Positions 55,053 through 64,000 of a stretch of 64,000 bases of DNA are shown here, one piece after another (position 1 is the first letter of the stretch; the number at the start of each line of letters is the position of its first letter). The DNA lies in the NCBI RefSeq assembly GCF_026213295.1, contig NC_079434.1, forward strand, positions 9,381,477 to 9,445,476, written 5' to 3'. This DNA comes from Gadus chalcogrammus. Taxonomy: Eukaryota > Chordata > Actinopteri > Gadiformes > Gadidae. Position numbers and translations under genes: made by a program. Below the pieces are notes generated by a model. The model saw nothing but the letters and a program-made list of their open reading frames with translations. It did not search any database and had not been told where the DNA came from.

Positions 55053-55495
55053 CGATAGCTAGATAGATACACAGATAAATGGATGGATGAATATATATAG
55101 ACAGAGATAGATACACTTATAGAGACAGGCGAGTGATAGATAAATACAAAGATTGATAGTTAGATAGATAGAAAGATAGCGAAATGTAATTCAGCTGTGC
55201 ACTGAGGCTTTGCCTTGCTGACCAAGCAAAACAGTAGCTTGTGAAGCTAGAATGTCGTCTTTGTAATCCTATGCATTCATGGTCAGTTGGAACAGCTATT
55301 GGACCTGGTGGACCGTATCTCTGATACTATGTAGACTAAATATATTTTACTAATTTAATTCGCCTTGTTGACGTGGCAAACCACACTTTGTGTTGGACGT
55401 AATTAATTCAACCTATCAATGTAAATAAACTAAGAATATACGCGTTCTAATAACTAGAGTAATAAAGAGATGATAGGTAAGTATAATATAGCATG

Positions 55496-55603
55496 GTATA
55501 GTATAGTATAGTATAGAATAGTATAGTATAGTATAGTATTAGTATAGTATAGTATAGTATAGTATAGTATAGTATAGTATAGTATAGTATAGTATAGTAT
55601 AGT
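55496..55603. repeat. (AGTAT)n pentanucleotide microsatellite
   Basis: About twenty AGTAT units with two small interruptions upstream of CDV3. Confidence 0.96.
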
Positions 55604-55739
55604 GTTTACACGTTTTTCTGGCAGCCTATTAAGCCTTTCATGGACAGTGTGGGAATCTTCCCTAAGCCGTCATTGATATGAATAAAATAAAAGATAAGAA
55701 CGTTTTTCTCATGACTTCATCCTATTTACATAACATTTG

Positions 55740-56077
55740 ACATAAGTGACACATAAGCCGTATACCCGAGTCTACAAGAGATTTGCGTGCAAAACGCCGG
55801 CAAGTTGCACACTTCCGGGCGGCAGGGGAAGTTGTTCCGGTACAGAGAGACTCTATCCATCGCATGGTCCATGCGATTCACTGGTGCAGCTGTTACCTTA
55901 TTCCCAAAGCAAACACGTTGAACACGTATAATTTCTTTCAAAAACCCCAAATTGACTAGCCGAGTGAGAACTCTCCGGGTTTTATCTGGTTTTATCAGCT
56001 GTCGCGACTTCCGGTTGTTGATATCTCCCATCGCTGTGAGAGCTAACTAGCGGTAGCGGCGTTGCTTTAGGGGGAAA
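55740..56077 (+). promoter_or_regulatory. cdv3: CDV3 promoter and 5' UTR
   Basis: This stretch is CpG-bearing, without a TATA box at the expected place, and with two ETS-type motifs ACTTCCGG (55811-55818 and 56007-56014). There is also a perfect 9-bp palindrome with a 1-nt spacer at 55859-55877 (atcgcatgg-t-ccatgcgat), similar in build to an NRF1-like site. This is typical of housekeeping promoters. The transcription start is not determined. Confidence 0.55.
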
Positions 56078-59065
56078 ATGGCGGATGTAGCGGAGAAGAG
56101 CCTGGACGATTTCTTTGCCAAAAGGGATAAAAAGAAGAAGAAAGAGAAGACGAAGACCAAAGAGTCGACTCCGGTCCCCACCCAGACCGTCCTGGTAAAA
56201 AAGATAAAGAAAGAAAAGGAAAAATCTGCCAAAAATGAGAACCCAGACGCGCCCGTTGAGAAGGTAAATGCGGCCCAGCTGGCAGACTCCCACACACCGG
56301 TGTTATCCAACTAAGTTCTCCCCGTCTCATCTTCACCGCACAAAACATGTCCAAAGGATTCATATGTGTTGGCTCATGTAAGGCAGACACTTCGCAGGTG
56401 TCTGTCCAGTATGATGGAGCCTCTCTGGTCCCAGTCGGCGAGGTCGTGGTCCTCGTTAGATTAGCTCTGGACGCTAGCCGTCCGCGGGTTCTGGGTAGGT
56501 GGGTCTCTTAGGCCGCACCGCCATTGTGCGGGGATCTGGGCGTTGACAGCCTCAGTTAAACTTCATATTTACTACTACTACATAGTAGAGTGCTTTGATG
56601 TATCCTCCAAACACGACGTGTAAAGGGGCACAAGGGTGGCCTGGTGCCGCCCGACAGACTAAGCATACGTGTCTTCATCGGGGACGGGGGGCTCTCTGCA
56701 ACAGCCGGGGTCGCTACAAACGGGAAAATCTCCATTAAAGATGTATTTTTTTTTATACATTCGTTTTGTCACTGAAATGGTCTATGTGGTAGAGGTCATA
56801 ATGGGAGGTTAACTCGGCTATACTCTGTCTCCGTCTATCCGTGGTCTTTGTTTGCGGGAGGAGGACGAGGAGTGGAAGGAGTTCGAACAGAAGGAGGTAG
56901 ACTACAGCGGCCTGCGGCTCCAAGCTCTACAGATCAGGTAAGATATTATCCAGAACGCAGCAGGTTGGTTCAATGCGTAGTAGTGTGTGAATGTTTATCC
57001 TCATTGCCGACACCCCAAAATTAAACTAACCAAACCAACCATGTTTACTCCTGCTCCCAAGAATCCCTTGTGTGCCTAACGTCAGTGCCACAGATGTCCG
57101 TTATTTTCCAAAAGCCACAAATCACTGAGCCGCCTTGTTGCTGAGCTTTCAGAGAGCCCATCTTTATTCCTTATTCCTCTGTTGTGCAACAGTTAGTCAT
57201 ATAGAAATTAATGCACTTAGCCGTTTCAAACCAAGTATTACAAAAGCATAGGATTACAATGACATGGTAATTAGTTTGTTTGTATTTTAACAATATACAA
57301 ACAGAAATACGGTTCCAAAGTATGACGTGAACCACCCCATTACAAATTTTCCATTTAGGCAATCCAATGCATGATATCCAAGCTTTTGTCTTTGCTTATA
57401 CACACAAACACTTACAAATGCATGATAACTGAGGTTACCAGGTCCCAGATGTGTGGTCTTTAGGTAGCATGTTGTGCCCCTTAAAATCTCTCTGAACGTG
57501 ATTCCTCTGGTTGCCGGCAGTGACGAAAGAGAGGAGGAGGAGTACGAGAAGGAGGAGGTGGGTGAGGATGGAGAGATCATCCTGGTCAGTGGAGACAAAA
57601 TGTCCGGACCCTGGAACAAGTCCGGTGCCCAACCCCAGCCCGCTGCACCCGTGGGTAAGTCAGAACACCACACCCCCCTAGTGGCCACTTCTCCTGGTTG
57701 GTTGCCGGATGCTTGACAGCTCAGTGTTGTATCAACTAGTGGAGCGCTTTCAAGTGCTTGTTCCTACAGCTTTAACTCCATTTCCTCGGATAAAGTATTT
57801 GCTAAATTGGACCTCATGTTAAAGTTGTAGCTTAAAGAGATCATTTTGAGCTCCCGCCCGTCCATCAAAATTAGGCGTTTGGGAGAAGCATCTCTCCAAA
57901 GATGCAGTGAGTACAGATACAGGTCATTCGGGAGCAGGTAGGGGTATGGGCATCTAGAGGTAGACTCGGAGAAGCGAACCCAGAACAGTCTGCCGGGGAG
58001 TTCTAACCGTGACACATAGAAGACATTTCTAAGGCTCATTGGTTTAACCAACTCTGAATATAAACAAAGGTAAAATCCAACATTTGTGGAAAATATACTG
58101 AACTTGTAGTGTTGGAAAAAAAGGGCAAGTAACATAAAAAATATACGCATGATATGAATACATAGACATTAGAAAATTGGTACAAAGTGTGTATGTAGAC
58201 AGGTGTCTAAAGTAAACAACACAAGTCAAGTGTGTAACTGAGGGTTGGTTCTGCAGAAGAGGAGGAGGTGCCAGAGTCGAAGCCCAGCGGGGTGTACCGC
58301 CCCCCGGGGGCACGGCTGACCAGCAACAAACGAGGCCCCGCCCATGGGCCCCCTGAGATCTACAGCGACACCCAGTTTCCCTCTCTGATGGCCACATCCA
58401 AGCACGTGGAGACGCGCAAGTAAGAACCCTCACACCTGGCCGCACATTCAGCAGACGCCCTAATCCACGGCCCATCGCATGTGAATCTCAGTACTGTATG
58501 CGGCTGCTTTACAGTCATAATAAATCCTCTCGCTGTATTCTCTGCACATCAATTTAATAACCTACTAAATGTTATACCCAGTACCCTCCCCACATCACTT
58601 AGTTTGGCCTGTTTTATTTTCTATTTGAATATTCCTCTATTTAATATATGCACCTCTTCACGTCAAATTCATGCATGTCTTGTCATATGGCAACAGACTT
58701 TTCAGCTAAACTATCTTGCTAAACACTGGGGGGCCTGCTGTTGCTCTGCACTTCACCTCGCTAGTTTGTTAAGCAGTTAGCAACTTGCTCAACGCATCAA
58801 TCCTTATGAGGTCCCTTATGGGGACGAGGTGCCCCTTGTCTTGATGAGGTTACCCTGATGATGTAACCCTGATGATGATGAGGTTACCCTTGGGATGAGG
58901 TGGTCTGTTTGTTAACCTGTTTCTTTTCTCCTCTCAAGAGACCGGGAGTTAGAGAAGACCTTTGAGGTGGTGAAGCACAAAACCCGCGGCAGAGAAGAAG
59001 GCGGCGGAGCTACTCAGCAGCAACTGCAGCTCGACAACCAGTACGCCATCTTGGGGGATAAGTAG
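56078..59065 (+). CDS. cdv3: CDV3 homolog (carnitine deficiency-associated protein 3)
   Basis: CDV3 is a small, soluble, widely expressed protein of unclear molecular role. Coding exons: 56078-56263, 56861-56937, 57521-57654, 58257-58419 and 58939-59065, with phases 0, 2, 1 and 2; all join cleanly and end in TAG, giving 228 aa (human 258). The N terminus MADVAEKSLDDFFAKRDKKK matches human MAETEERSLDNFFAKRDKKK. Next come EEWKEFEQKEVDYSGLRLQA, MSGPWNKSGAQ, SGVYRPPGARLTSNKR, GPPEIYSDTQFPSL and LQLDNQYAIL, all landmarks of the family. The Ala/Gly-rich spacer of mammals is replaced by a short Lys/Glu-rich stretch. The ATG has A at -3 and G at +4. Identity is firm. Confidence 0.97.
57900..58020. 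repeat. SINE-like fragment in CDV3 intron
   Basis: A sequence with gatgcagtgagtacagatac, gtcattcgggagcaggtagg and gaagcgaacccagaacagtc resembles the SINE-like fragments at 8718, 20180 and 43290. The boundaries are approximate. Confidence 0.4.
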
Positions 59066-60310
59066 AGCTGCCCCCTTTTGAAACCCCGCCCCCTCCCTCA
59101 TAGGGTGGTCCGGCCCTGCCCCCCAAAGAAGGAAGATGAACTCTAGCCAGCCATGTACAATGCAGTCCTGACAACTTTTGCGCTGCCACCGTCTAACACA
59201 AACACTCATACACGCACACACACTCTTACACACACACTCTGTCCTACGCACACGCACAATTGAATTCCACATGGAACCAACCTCCCCTGAAGCCCCCGCC
59301 CCTCCCCCTCACGTTGACTGACTGCTAACACACCCGGTGGCAGCGCTGCAGGCTGTGAGACCACCGCCACCACCATGGGGCAAATAGAGAAAAGAACCAG
59401 AATTGACCCAACCAAGCACCCATACCTTCTACCACCGCCGCGGCCCCCATCGCTGTGCTTCTCTGGGGGATGAAACCCAGCGGACATGCGGTGGCTTTCT
59501 CTCTCTGGACCCCCAGGGTGTTTAAGATGACTCCGTGTCCAGATGATTTTATGAACTTGCGTTGAAATATATCAATTTTTTTTTTTTTTGCAAGATGGCT
59601 CCTCTGCCCCAATCACAGGTGGTGTTTTTTTTGTTAAGTTTCTGTTGGGTGGGTGTGGACGATGTGGTTTGGACACTCAGTGGGGTGGGCAGGCAGGCAA
59701 CAGCAAGGCTGAGTGGACTGAACTACTTGCTGAGGAGGGGGGAGGGGTTTACAACATCTAGCCCTTACATGCAAGATGGCCGCTTTCATTCTGTGTTTTT
59801 GTTCTTCATGGTGAGACTGTAAAAGATCTAATGGAGGAGAAATAAAAAAGTGTCGTGGTGGTGATTTAGAAGTGCTGTTAAACGTGGCCTTACTCTTTTC
59901 AAGAAAAGCCCAGACGCCTGAGGTGGTGTCTCTGGATCTTTGGAGCACAGAAGGAAAACAACCAGGTGGTCTGTCCTCCACACTCGCACTGTGATCCTCC
60001 TAACGCTTCTGGGCTCCACTCCTCTAACGGCGTATTTAATCAGTCCTACTTCAACGTCTTTCCATGTTTTAGTTTTCTAGTTTTTTGGTTTGGTTGCCAT
60101 GCGATCATGGATGTTACAGGGGTCGACTCGCTAGTCAGCAACACCACCTCTGGGTTCTATGGACAGATCTAAAATCCTATTTCCAGTTCAAATGCTTTAC
60201 GGTGTGGTTAATATTGGTCCTCTGTGTAGTGAAACACATTCCCCGTATTAGACATCTGGATTTGATTGTGATTTTTCTTTTAAAAATAAACAGTATATTC
60301 AAAAACTTCT
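59066..60310 (+). terminator. cdv3: CDV3 3' UTR with polyadenylation signals
   Basis: The long 3' UTR carries AATAAA at 59841-59846 and at 60285-60290. A T-run (tttttttttttt) lies at 59577-59589. The second signal, near the end of similar sequence density, is the likely main site. Use of both would give short and long UTR forms. Confidence 0.65.
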
Positions 60311-60619
60311 GGACAGGCTTAATTTAGGACCCACTACAGTCTACTTTGCTAATTAACATAGTCCATAATTAGGCAGACCACCATGTACTTCACGATCTTT
60401 GTTTTGGTATTGCAAACTTAAGATGGCACTAGTTGACAACTGAACATCTGCCTCTATATATGCACAGGTGGAAGTAGTCCTGTCAACACAAACCGTAACA
60501 AGACAATAAAGTGATCCTGGTGACTGCCGGCTTGTCTCGAATCGATCTGTCGCATGAGCAGAAATAAAATATGGGGACCATTTTTGTTGGTAGGGATTAT
60601 CTTGATATTGAACAAAGAC

Positions 60620-60625
60620 TTTATT
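60620..60625 (-). terminator. Candidate polyadenylation signal of the small secreted-protein gene
   Basis: AATAAA on the reverse strand about 265 bp after the stop codon. ATTAAA at about 60822-60827 is a nearer variant. Either one makes the gene convergent with CDV3. Confidence 0.4.
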
Positions 60626-60890
60626 TTCATAAAATGAATCATGGTATACAGATGCAGTCAGGTAACCATTCATTTGAATGTCTGCGTGTCTGCTGGAGTC
60701 CTGGTTCCATGGTCATAATGTGCGGGGAAATATTAATTATAGTCCCATGATAACTAACATCGACTGAAGACAATTAGTTGGGTTGTTCAGCTTCGCACGT
60801 ATCTAAGCAGGTTGTTACATATTTAATACAAATGGCTTTGCTGTCGATTATACGGTTCATCCATTGTTGAGTTTGAATCATTAGAATCAA

Positions 60891-61695
60891 TCATGGTGGG
60901 GTTGGAAATGGAATCATTGTTGGGTTGGAATCATAAGGAACAATCATTGTTGGGGTGGAATTATCTTTCTCTGACCCGTGGTAGAACTCAAAACCAGTAA
61001 AGTCTTTCCACTGAAACAAAGAAAATGCAACATTCATTATAGAATTGCACATGGTTTCCTACATGCTGTCTTCGTATGTGCCGCCCCAAGGCCACTGCAC
61101 TTAATGTGACGGTGCCACTGCTGTGAAGGTATTGGGTAAAAGGGAAGTCCACGTACCGGGTCGACTCCTGTTGGTTCGACATCTTTTGACCCCACCTGGC
61201 GTTCCACACGCTGCTGGCATGAAACAAGAAAATCAATTGTGCACAAATGCAAGTATTTTATTTAGAAATTATTGACTTTACTCTAAACTTTACTTAAAAA
61301 ACTTTTACTAATACGTTAACTCAGTTCCTTTAGTTCCGTTGCCATTGACCGTTAAACAAACAACACTGTTTACAGATTCCCGCGTCATAAAATTGGATCC
61401 GATAAGAATGTCTCCCTATGTAGGCTATGTCTACACCACTACATTACACAGCATTAAAACATTAGACTAAGCTTCCCTTTTCACAGCCTTGTTAACTTTA
61501 AAGAAAAGATGCCATTCAAACCCTAATTTGTTATTATATAAATATATATATTTTATGTTGACATATTAATGAAATATTATCTTAGAACATAGGGTTAAAT
61601 ATAAAATATATAATATAAGAATAACATCTTACCCCACTTCCTTTTGGTCGTGCTAAAATAATACCCGCCATGCACAGCAATATCAAAGCTCTCAT
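60891..61695 (-). CDS. Predicted small secreted protein, 79 aa, unrecognised
   Basis: Three exons read on the reverse strand: 61695-61633, 61213-61157 and 61010-60891, all with phase-0 junctions, donors GTAAGA and GTACGT, and acceptors tgccag and tttgtttcag. The protein begins MRALILLCMAGIILA, a typical signal peptide, followed by RPKGSG. The middle exon is charged (RVERQVGSKDVEP). The last exon reads WKDFTGFEFYHGSEKDN and ends in a Pro/Thr/Met repeat (NPTMIPFPTPP). A TATA box sits 60 bp upstream of the ATG. All-phase-0 short exons with a signal peptide in the first recall SCPP (secretory calcium-binding phosphoprotein) genes, but I see no SxE cluster, so this is only a structural likeness. 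Function unknown. Confidence 0.6.
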
Positions 61696-61754
61696 CTTTA
61701 TTCTGTGGTCTTGGTTTAACGGTGAAAACTCTGGCTAATCGATCCAGACTTCAG

Positions 61755-61761
61755 CTTTATA
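61755..61761 (-). promoter_or_regulatory. TATA box of the small secreted-protein gene
   Basis: TATAAAG on the reverse strand, 60 bp before the ATG at 61695. The predicted start of transcription is near 61728, leaving a 5' UTR of roughly 30 nt. Confidence 0.6.
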
Positions 61762-61925
61762 GTGGGGCCATCTGGGCCATCCAGGCGGAGTTATCATCCT
61801 AAGTGCACTTTGACCAGCTCTGGATGAGGGTCTAGACAACTTTATTTGCATAGCCCTTTATCCAGGAGCGGCGATGCAGCCTTACCCAAGTTTGGTTTTA
61901 GGATTAGGGTTGTGGACCTTTATGG

Positions 61926-62020
61926 GCTGATTATGGTCCCACGTTCACGCAACGCAAGGGGGTCACGGACACCTTACGTCCTTGCGGACGCTCCTTGTGT
62001 TGCAGACCCATAACGAAAAC
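61926..62020. mobile_element. Small hairpin-forming MITE fragment
   Basis: The left half (gattatggtccc, gcaacgcaagg) pairs with the right half (ccttgtgttgcagacccataac) as an inverted repeat of about 95 bp. The GGCTGATTATGG-type end resembles PIF/Harbinger-like short elements of fish. The class is inference. Confidence 0.45.
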
Positions 62021-62025
62021 CTATT

Positions 62026-62647
62026 AAAGGCGGCTGCATGCTTCAGCGTTGGTGTTACGTTGTTGCGCAAAATTTACTCAAAGCAATTCATGCTCCCTTT
62101 TAGGTTGCGCGTGTTGCGCGTGTTGCCAAGCAATTTACCGCCAGAACAGTAGGTGTGGAGTAATATGTGGAGGAAAGTTTTTCGTTGAAGACGACCTCGA
62201 GAATGACGTCTTTGTCTGTGGGAGTCGTTGGTTTGTTTATGTGCCAGATCGTGTTCTCCCCATACACAGTGAATGATGGCAACAGACAGAGGAACAGGGG
62301 TGATGAAGTTGTTGATCATTGGGGTTGTATAAATGTGCATATCTCTCTACATTTTAAAACGACATAATGTGTTGGCAGCAAAGTTAACTTCACTTCAGGT
62401 TAATGCTTTTGTATATGAGCCTGCCGGGTGATACTCCAGACAGGAAGTAGCAACCAGACCAGCAAACCAATCACAGCCTTGCAGGCTGGGCGGCTCGCGT
62501 AAAAGCTTACGTAAAAAATGACGCAAGTCTAGAAAAATCGCCCGACGCACGCAAGACGTGAGAAGTCGCGCAAGGGGGGCGCAAGGGCGCGCAAGGGCCT
62601 CTTGCGCTTGCGCTTACGCTTACGTAACCGAGCATAAACCAGCCTTA
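62026..62647 (+). mobile_element. Non-autonomous DNA transposon, copy A
   Basis: It starts ggcggctgcatgcttcagcg and ends agcataaaccagcc; the ends form an imperfect inverted repeat (GGCGGCTGCATGC against GGCTGGTTTATGC) next to TTAA/TAA. The interior ends in a CG-rich arm (cgcaagggcgcgcaagggcc, then cttgcgcttacgc). There is no transposase. The 3-bp T/A target and the CG-rich arms suggest PIF/Harbinger; piggyBac (TTAA) is the alternative. Confidence 0.7.
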
Positions 62648-62657
62648 AGGCCGATTT

Positions 62658-63286
62658 AAGGCGGCTGCATGCTTCAGCGTTGGTGTTACGTTGTTGCGCA
62701 AAATTTACTCAAAGCAATTCATGCTCCCTTTTAGGTTGCGCGTGTTGCCAAGCAATTTACCGCCAGAACAGTAGGTAGAGTAGCCTAATATGTGGAGTAA
62801 AGTTTTTCGTTGAAGACGACCTCGAGAATGACGTCTTTGTCTGTGGGAGTCGTTGGTTTGTTTATGTGCCAGATCGTGTTCTCCCCATACACAGTGAATG
62901 ATGGCAACAGACAGAGGAACAGGGGTGATGAAGTTGTTGATCATTGGGGTTGTATAAATGTGCATATCTCTCTACATTTTAAAACGACATAATGTGTTGG
63001 CAGCAAAGTTAACTTCACTTCAGGTTAATGCTTTTGTATATGAGCCTGCCGGGTGATACTCCAGACAGGAAGTAGTAACCAGACCAGCAAACCAATCACA
63101 GCCTTGCAGGCTGGGCGGCTCGCGTAAAAGCTTACGTAAAAAATGACGCAAGTCTAGAAAAATCGCCCGACGCACGCAAGACGTGAGAAGTCGCGCAAGG
63201 GGGGCGCAAGGGCGCGCAAGGGCCTCTTGCCCTTGCGCTTACGCTTACATAAACCAGCTTACGCTTACGCTTACATAAACCAGCCT
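62658..63286 (+). mobile_element. Non-autonomous DNA transposon, copy B (direct repeat of copy A)
   Basis: Nearly identical to copy A over its full length. It differs by loss of a 9-bp duplication (gttgcgcgt) near the left end, small changes at about 62775-62800, and a local rearrangement of the right end (ttacgcttacataaaccagc repeated). Only about 11 bp separate it from copy A. Confidence 0.72.
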
Positions 63287-63289
63287 TAA

Positions 63290-63712
63290 AGGCTGGTTTA
63301 TGCTCGGTTACGTAAGCGTAAGCGCAAGCGCAAGAGGCCCTTGCGCGCCCTTGCGCCCCCCTTGCGCGACTTCTCACGTCTTGCGTGCGTCGGGCGATTT
63401 TTCTAGACTTGCGTCATTTTTGATCAACAACTTCATCACCCCTGTTCCTCTGTCTGTTGCCATCATTCACTGTGTATGGGGAGAACACGATCTGGCACAT
63501 AAACAAACCAACGACTCCCACAGACCAAGACGTCATTCTCGAGGTCGTCTTCAACGAAAAACTTTCCTCCACATATTACTCCACCTACTGTTCTGGCGGT
63601 AAATTGCTTGGCAACACGCGCAACACGCGCAACCTAAAAGGGAGCATGAATTGCTTTGAGTAAATTTTGCGCAACAACGTAACACCAACGCTGAAGCATG
63701 CAGCCGCCTTAA
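63290..63712 (-). mobile_element. Non-autonomous DNA transposon, copy C (inverted, internally deleted)
   Basis: This is the reverse complement of copies A/B, starting ggctggtttatgctcggtta and ending tgaagcatgcagccgcc. It lacks the segment matching 62944-63139 of copy B (196 bp), with the junction at about 63421 (atttttgatcaacaac). It abuts copy B tail to tail, making a palindrome centred near 63288. Confidence 0.75.
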
Positions 63713-64000
63713 AACAGAGCATATATCGGCCTTTACGCATGTCAGCGTTATGTATAACGTTATACGATCACCGTTTCACAATTGCAAAGGGTTGACAGTT
63801 CATTGGTGGTGAGAGGCTGCGGTTTACAGGTGGTCCTCCCTTGGACCATCACTCTAACCTTGACAGAGCTGCGACCACTCCCCCTTCACAAAGCGAGGGG
63901 CGGGAGGGCACGACGAGGAGGTCCAACATTACAATGTATGTGTGTATTTCCCTTACGTTTTTTTTCATTACGATCAATAAAAAACAATAGTGTTACCCCT
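63713..64000. other. Right edge of window, nothing recognised
   Basis: Unique sequence with an AATAAA-like motif near 63976 and a G/C-rich patch at 63880-63920. I find no exon that can be supported. Confidence 0.4.

Noticed and set aside
62074..62340. 88-codon frame repeated in the transposon copies (62074-62340, 62705-62965, 63300-63663)
   Set aside because: It lies inside the non-autonomous element, matches no transposase I know, and is disrupted by the deletion in copy C.

Overview
The window looks like nuclear DNA of a ray-finned (teleost) fish. It holds multi-exon vertebrate genes with GT-AG introns, CpG-rich promoters, teleost-type SINEs, Tc1-type and short inverted-repeat DNA transposons, and a very high load of long dinucleotide arrays. 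Arrays over 100 bp of (GT)n, (CA)n or (CT)n occur about ten times in 64 kb. Such density is known from cod-like fishes (Gadiformes), but placing the species there is inference. No complete prokaryotic or viral system is visible.

Layout. Positions 1-15.3 kb, + strand: the 3' part of TOPBP1, the multi-BRCT scaffold that activates ATR. I resolve 22 coding exons (346-15200) joined in consistent phase, encoding about 1,283 residues from within BRCT2 to the stop codon; BRCT0/1 lie outside the left edge. About 15.3-16.4 kb is a short intergenic interval. Positions 16.4-52.5 kb, + strand: TMEM108 (retrolinkin), with a CpG-rich first exon, a 22-kb first intron, a small start-codon exon at 38901-38984, a large Ser/Thr/Pro-rich ectodomain exon, a transmembrane exon and a C-terminal tail exon (437 aa predicted). 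Positions 52.5-55.7 kb: microsatellites and a decayed Tc1-type transposon. Positions 55.7-60.3 kb, + strand: CDV3, complete in five coding exons. Positions 60.6-61.8 kb, - strand: a small three-exon gene with a TATA box that would encode a 79-residue secreted peptide I do not recognise. Positions 61.9-63.7 kb: a cluster of short inverted-repeat DNA transposons, two copies head-to-tail and a third inverted, making a large palindrome. The last 290 bp show nothing recognisable.

TOPBP1, TMEM108 and CDV3 also lie close together on human chromosome 3q22, so this is conserved synteny rather than a functional operon. TOPBP1 acts in the nucleus (replication initiation, ATR checkpoint), TMEM108 in neuronal endosomes and dendrites, and CDV3 is a small, widely expressed cytoplasmic protein of poorly known function.

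The most interesting signals are where repeats meet splicing or translation signals. A 42-bp minisatellite in TOPBP1 has copied a real exon/intron junction 14 times. A 66-copy TG array sits between the only good branch-point motif and the last TMEM108 acceptor. A 98-copy CT array serves as the polypyrimidine tract for the TMEM108 start exon. That exon also carries a 13-codon upstream ORF whose stop overlaps the true start (ATGA). TOPBP1 has a GC-AG intron. The new secreted-peptide gene and several large inverted repeats are also worth checking.
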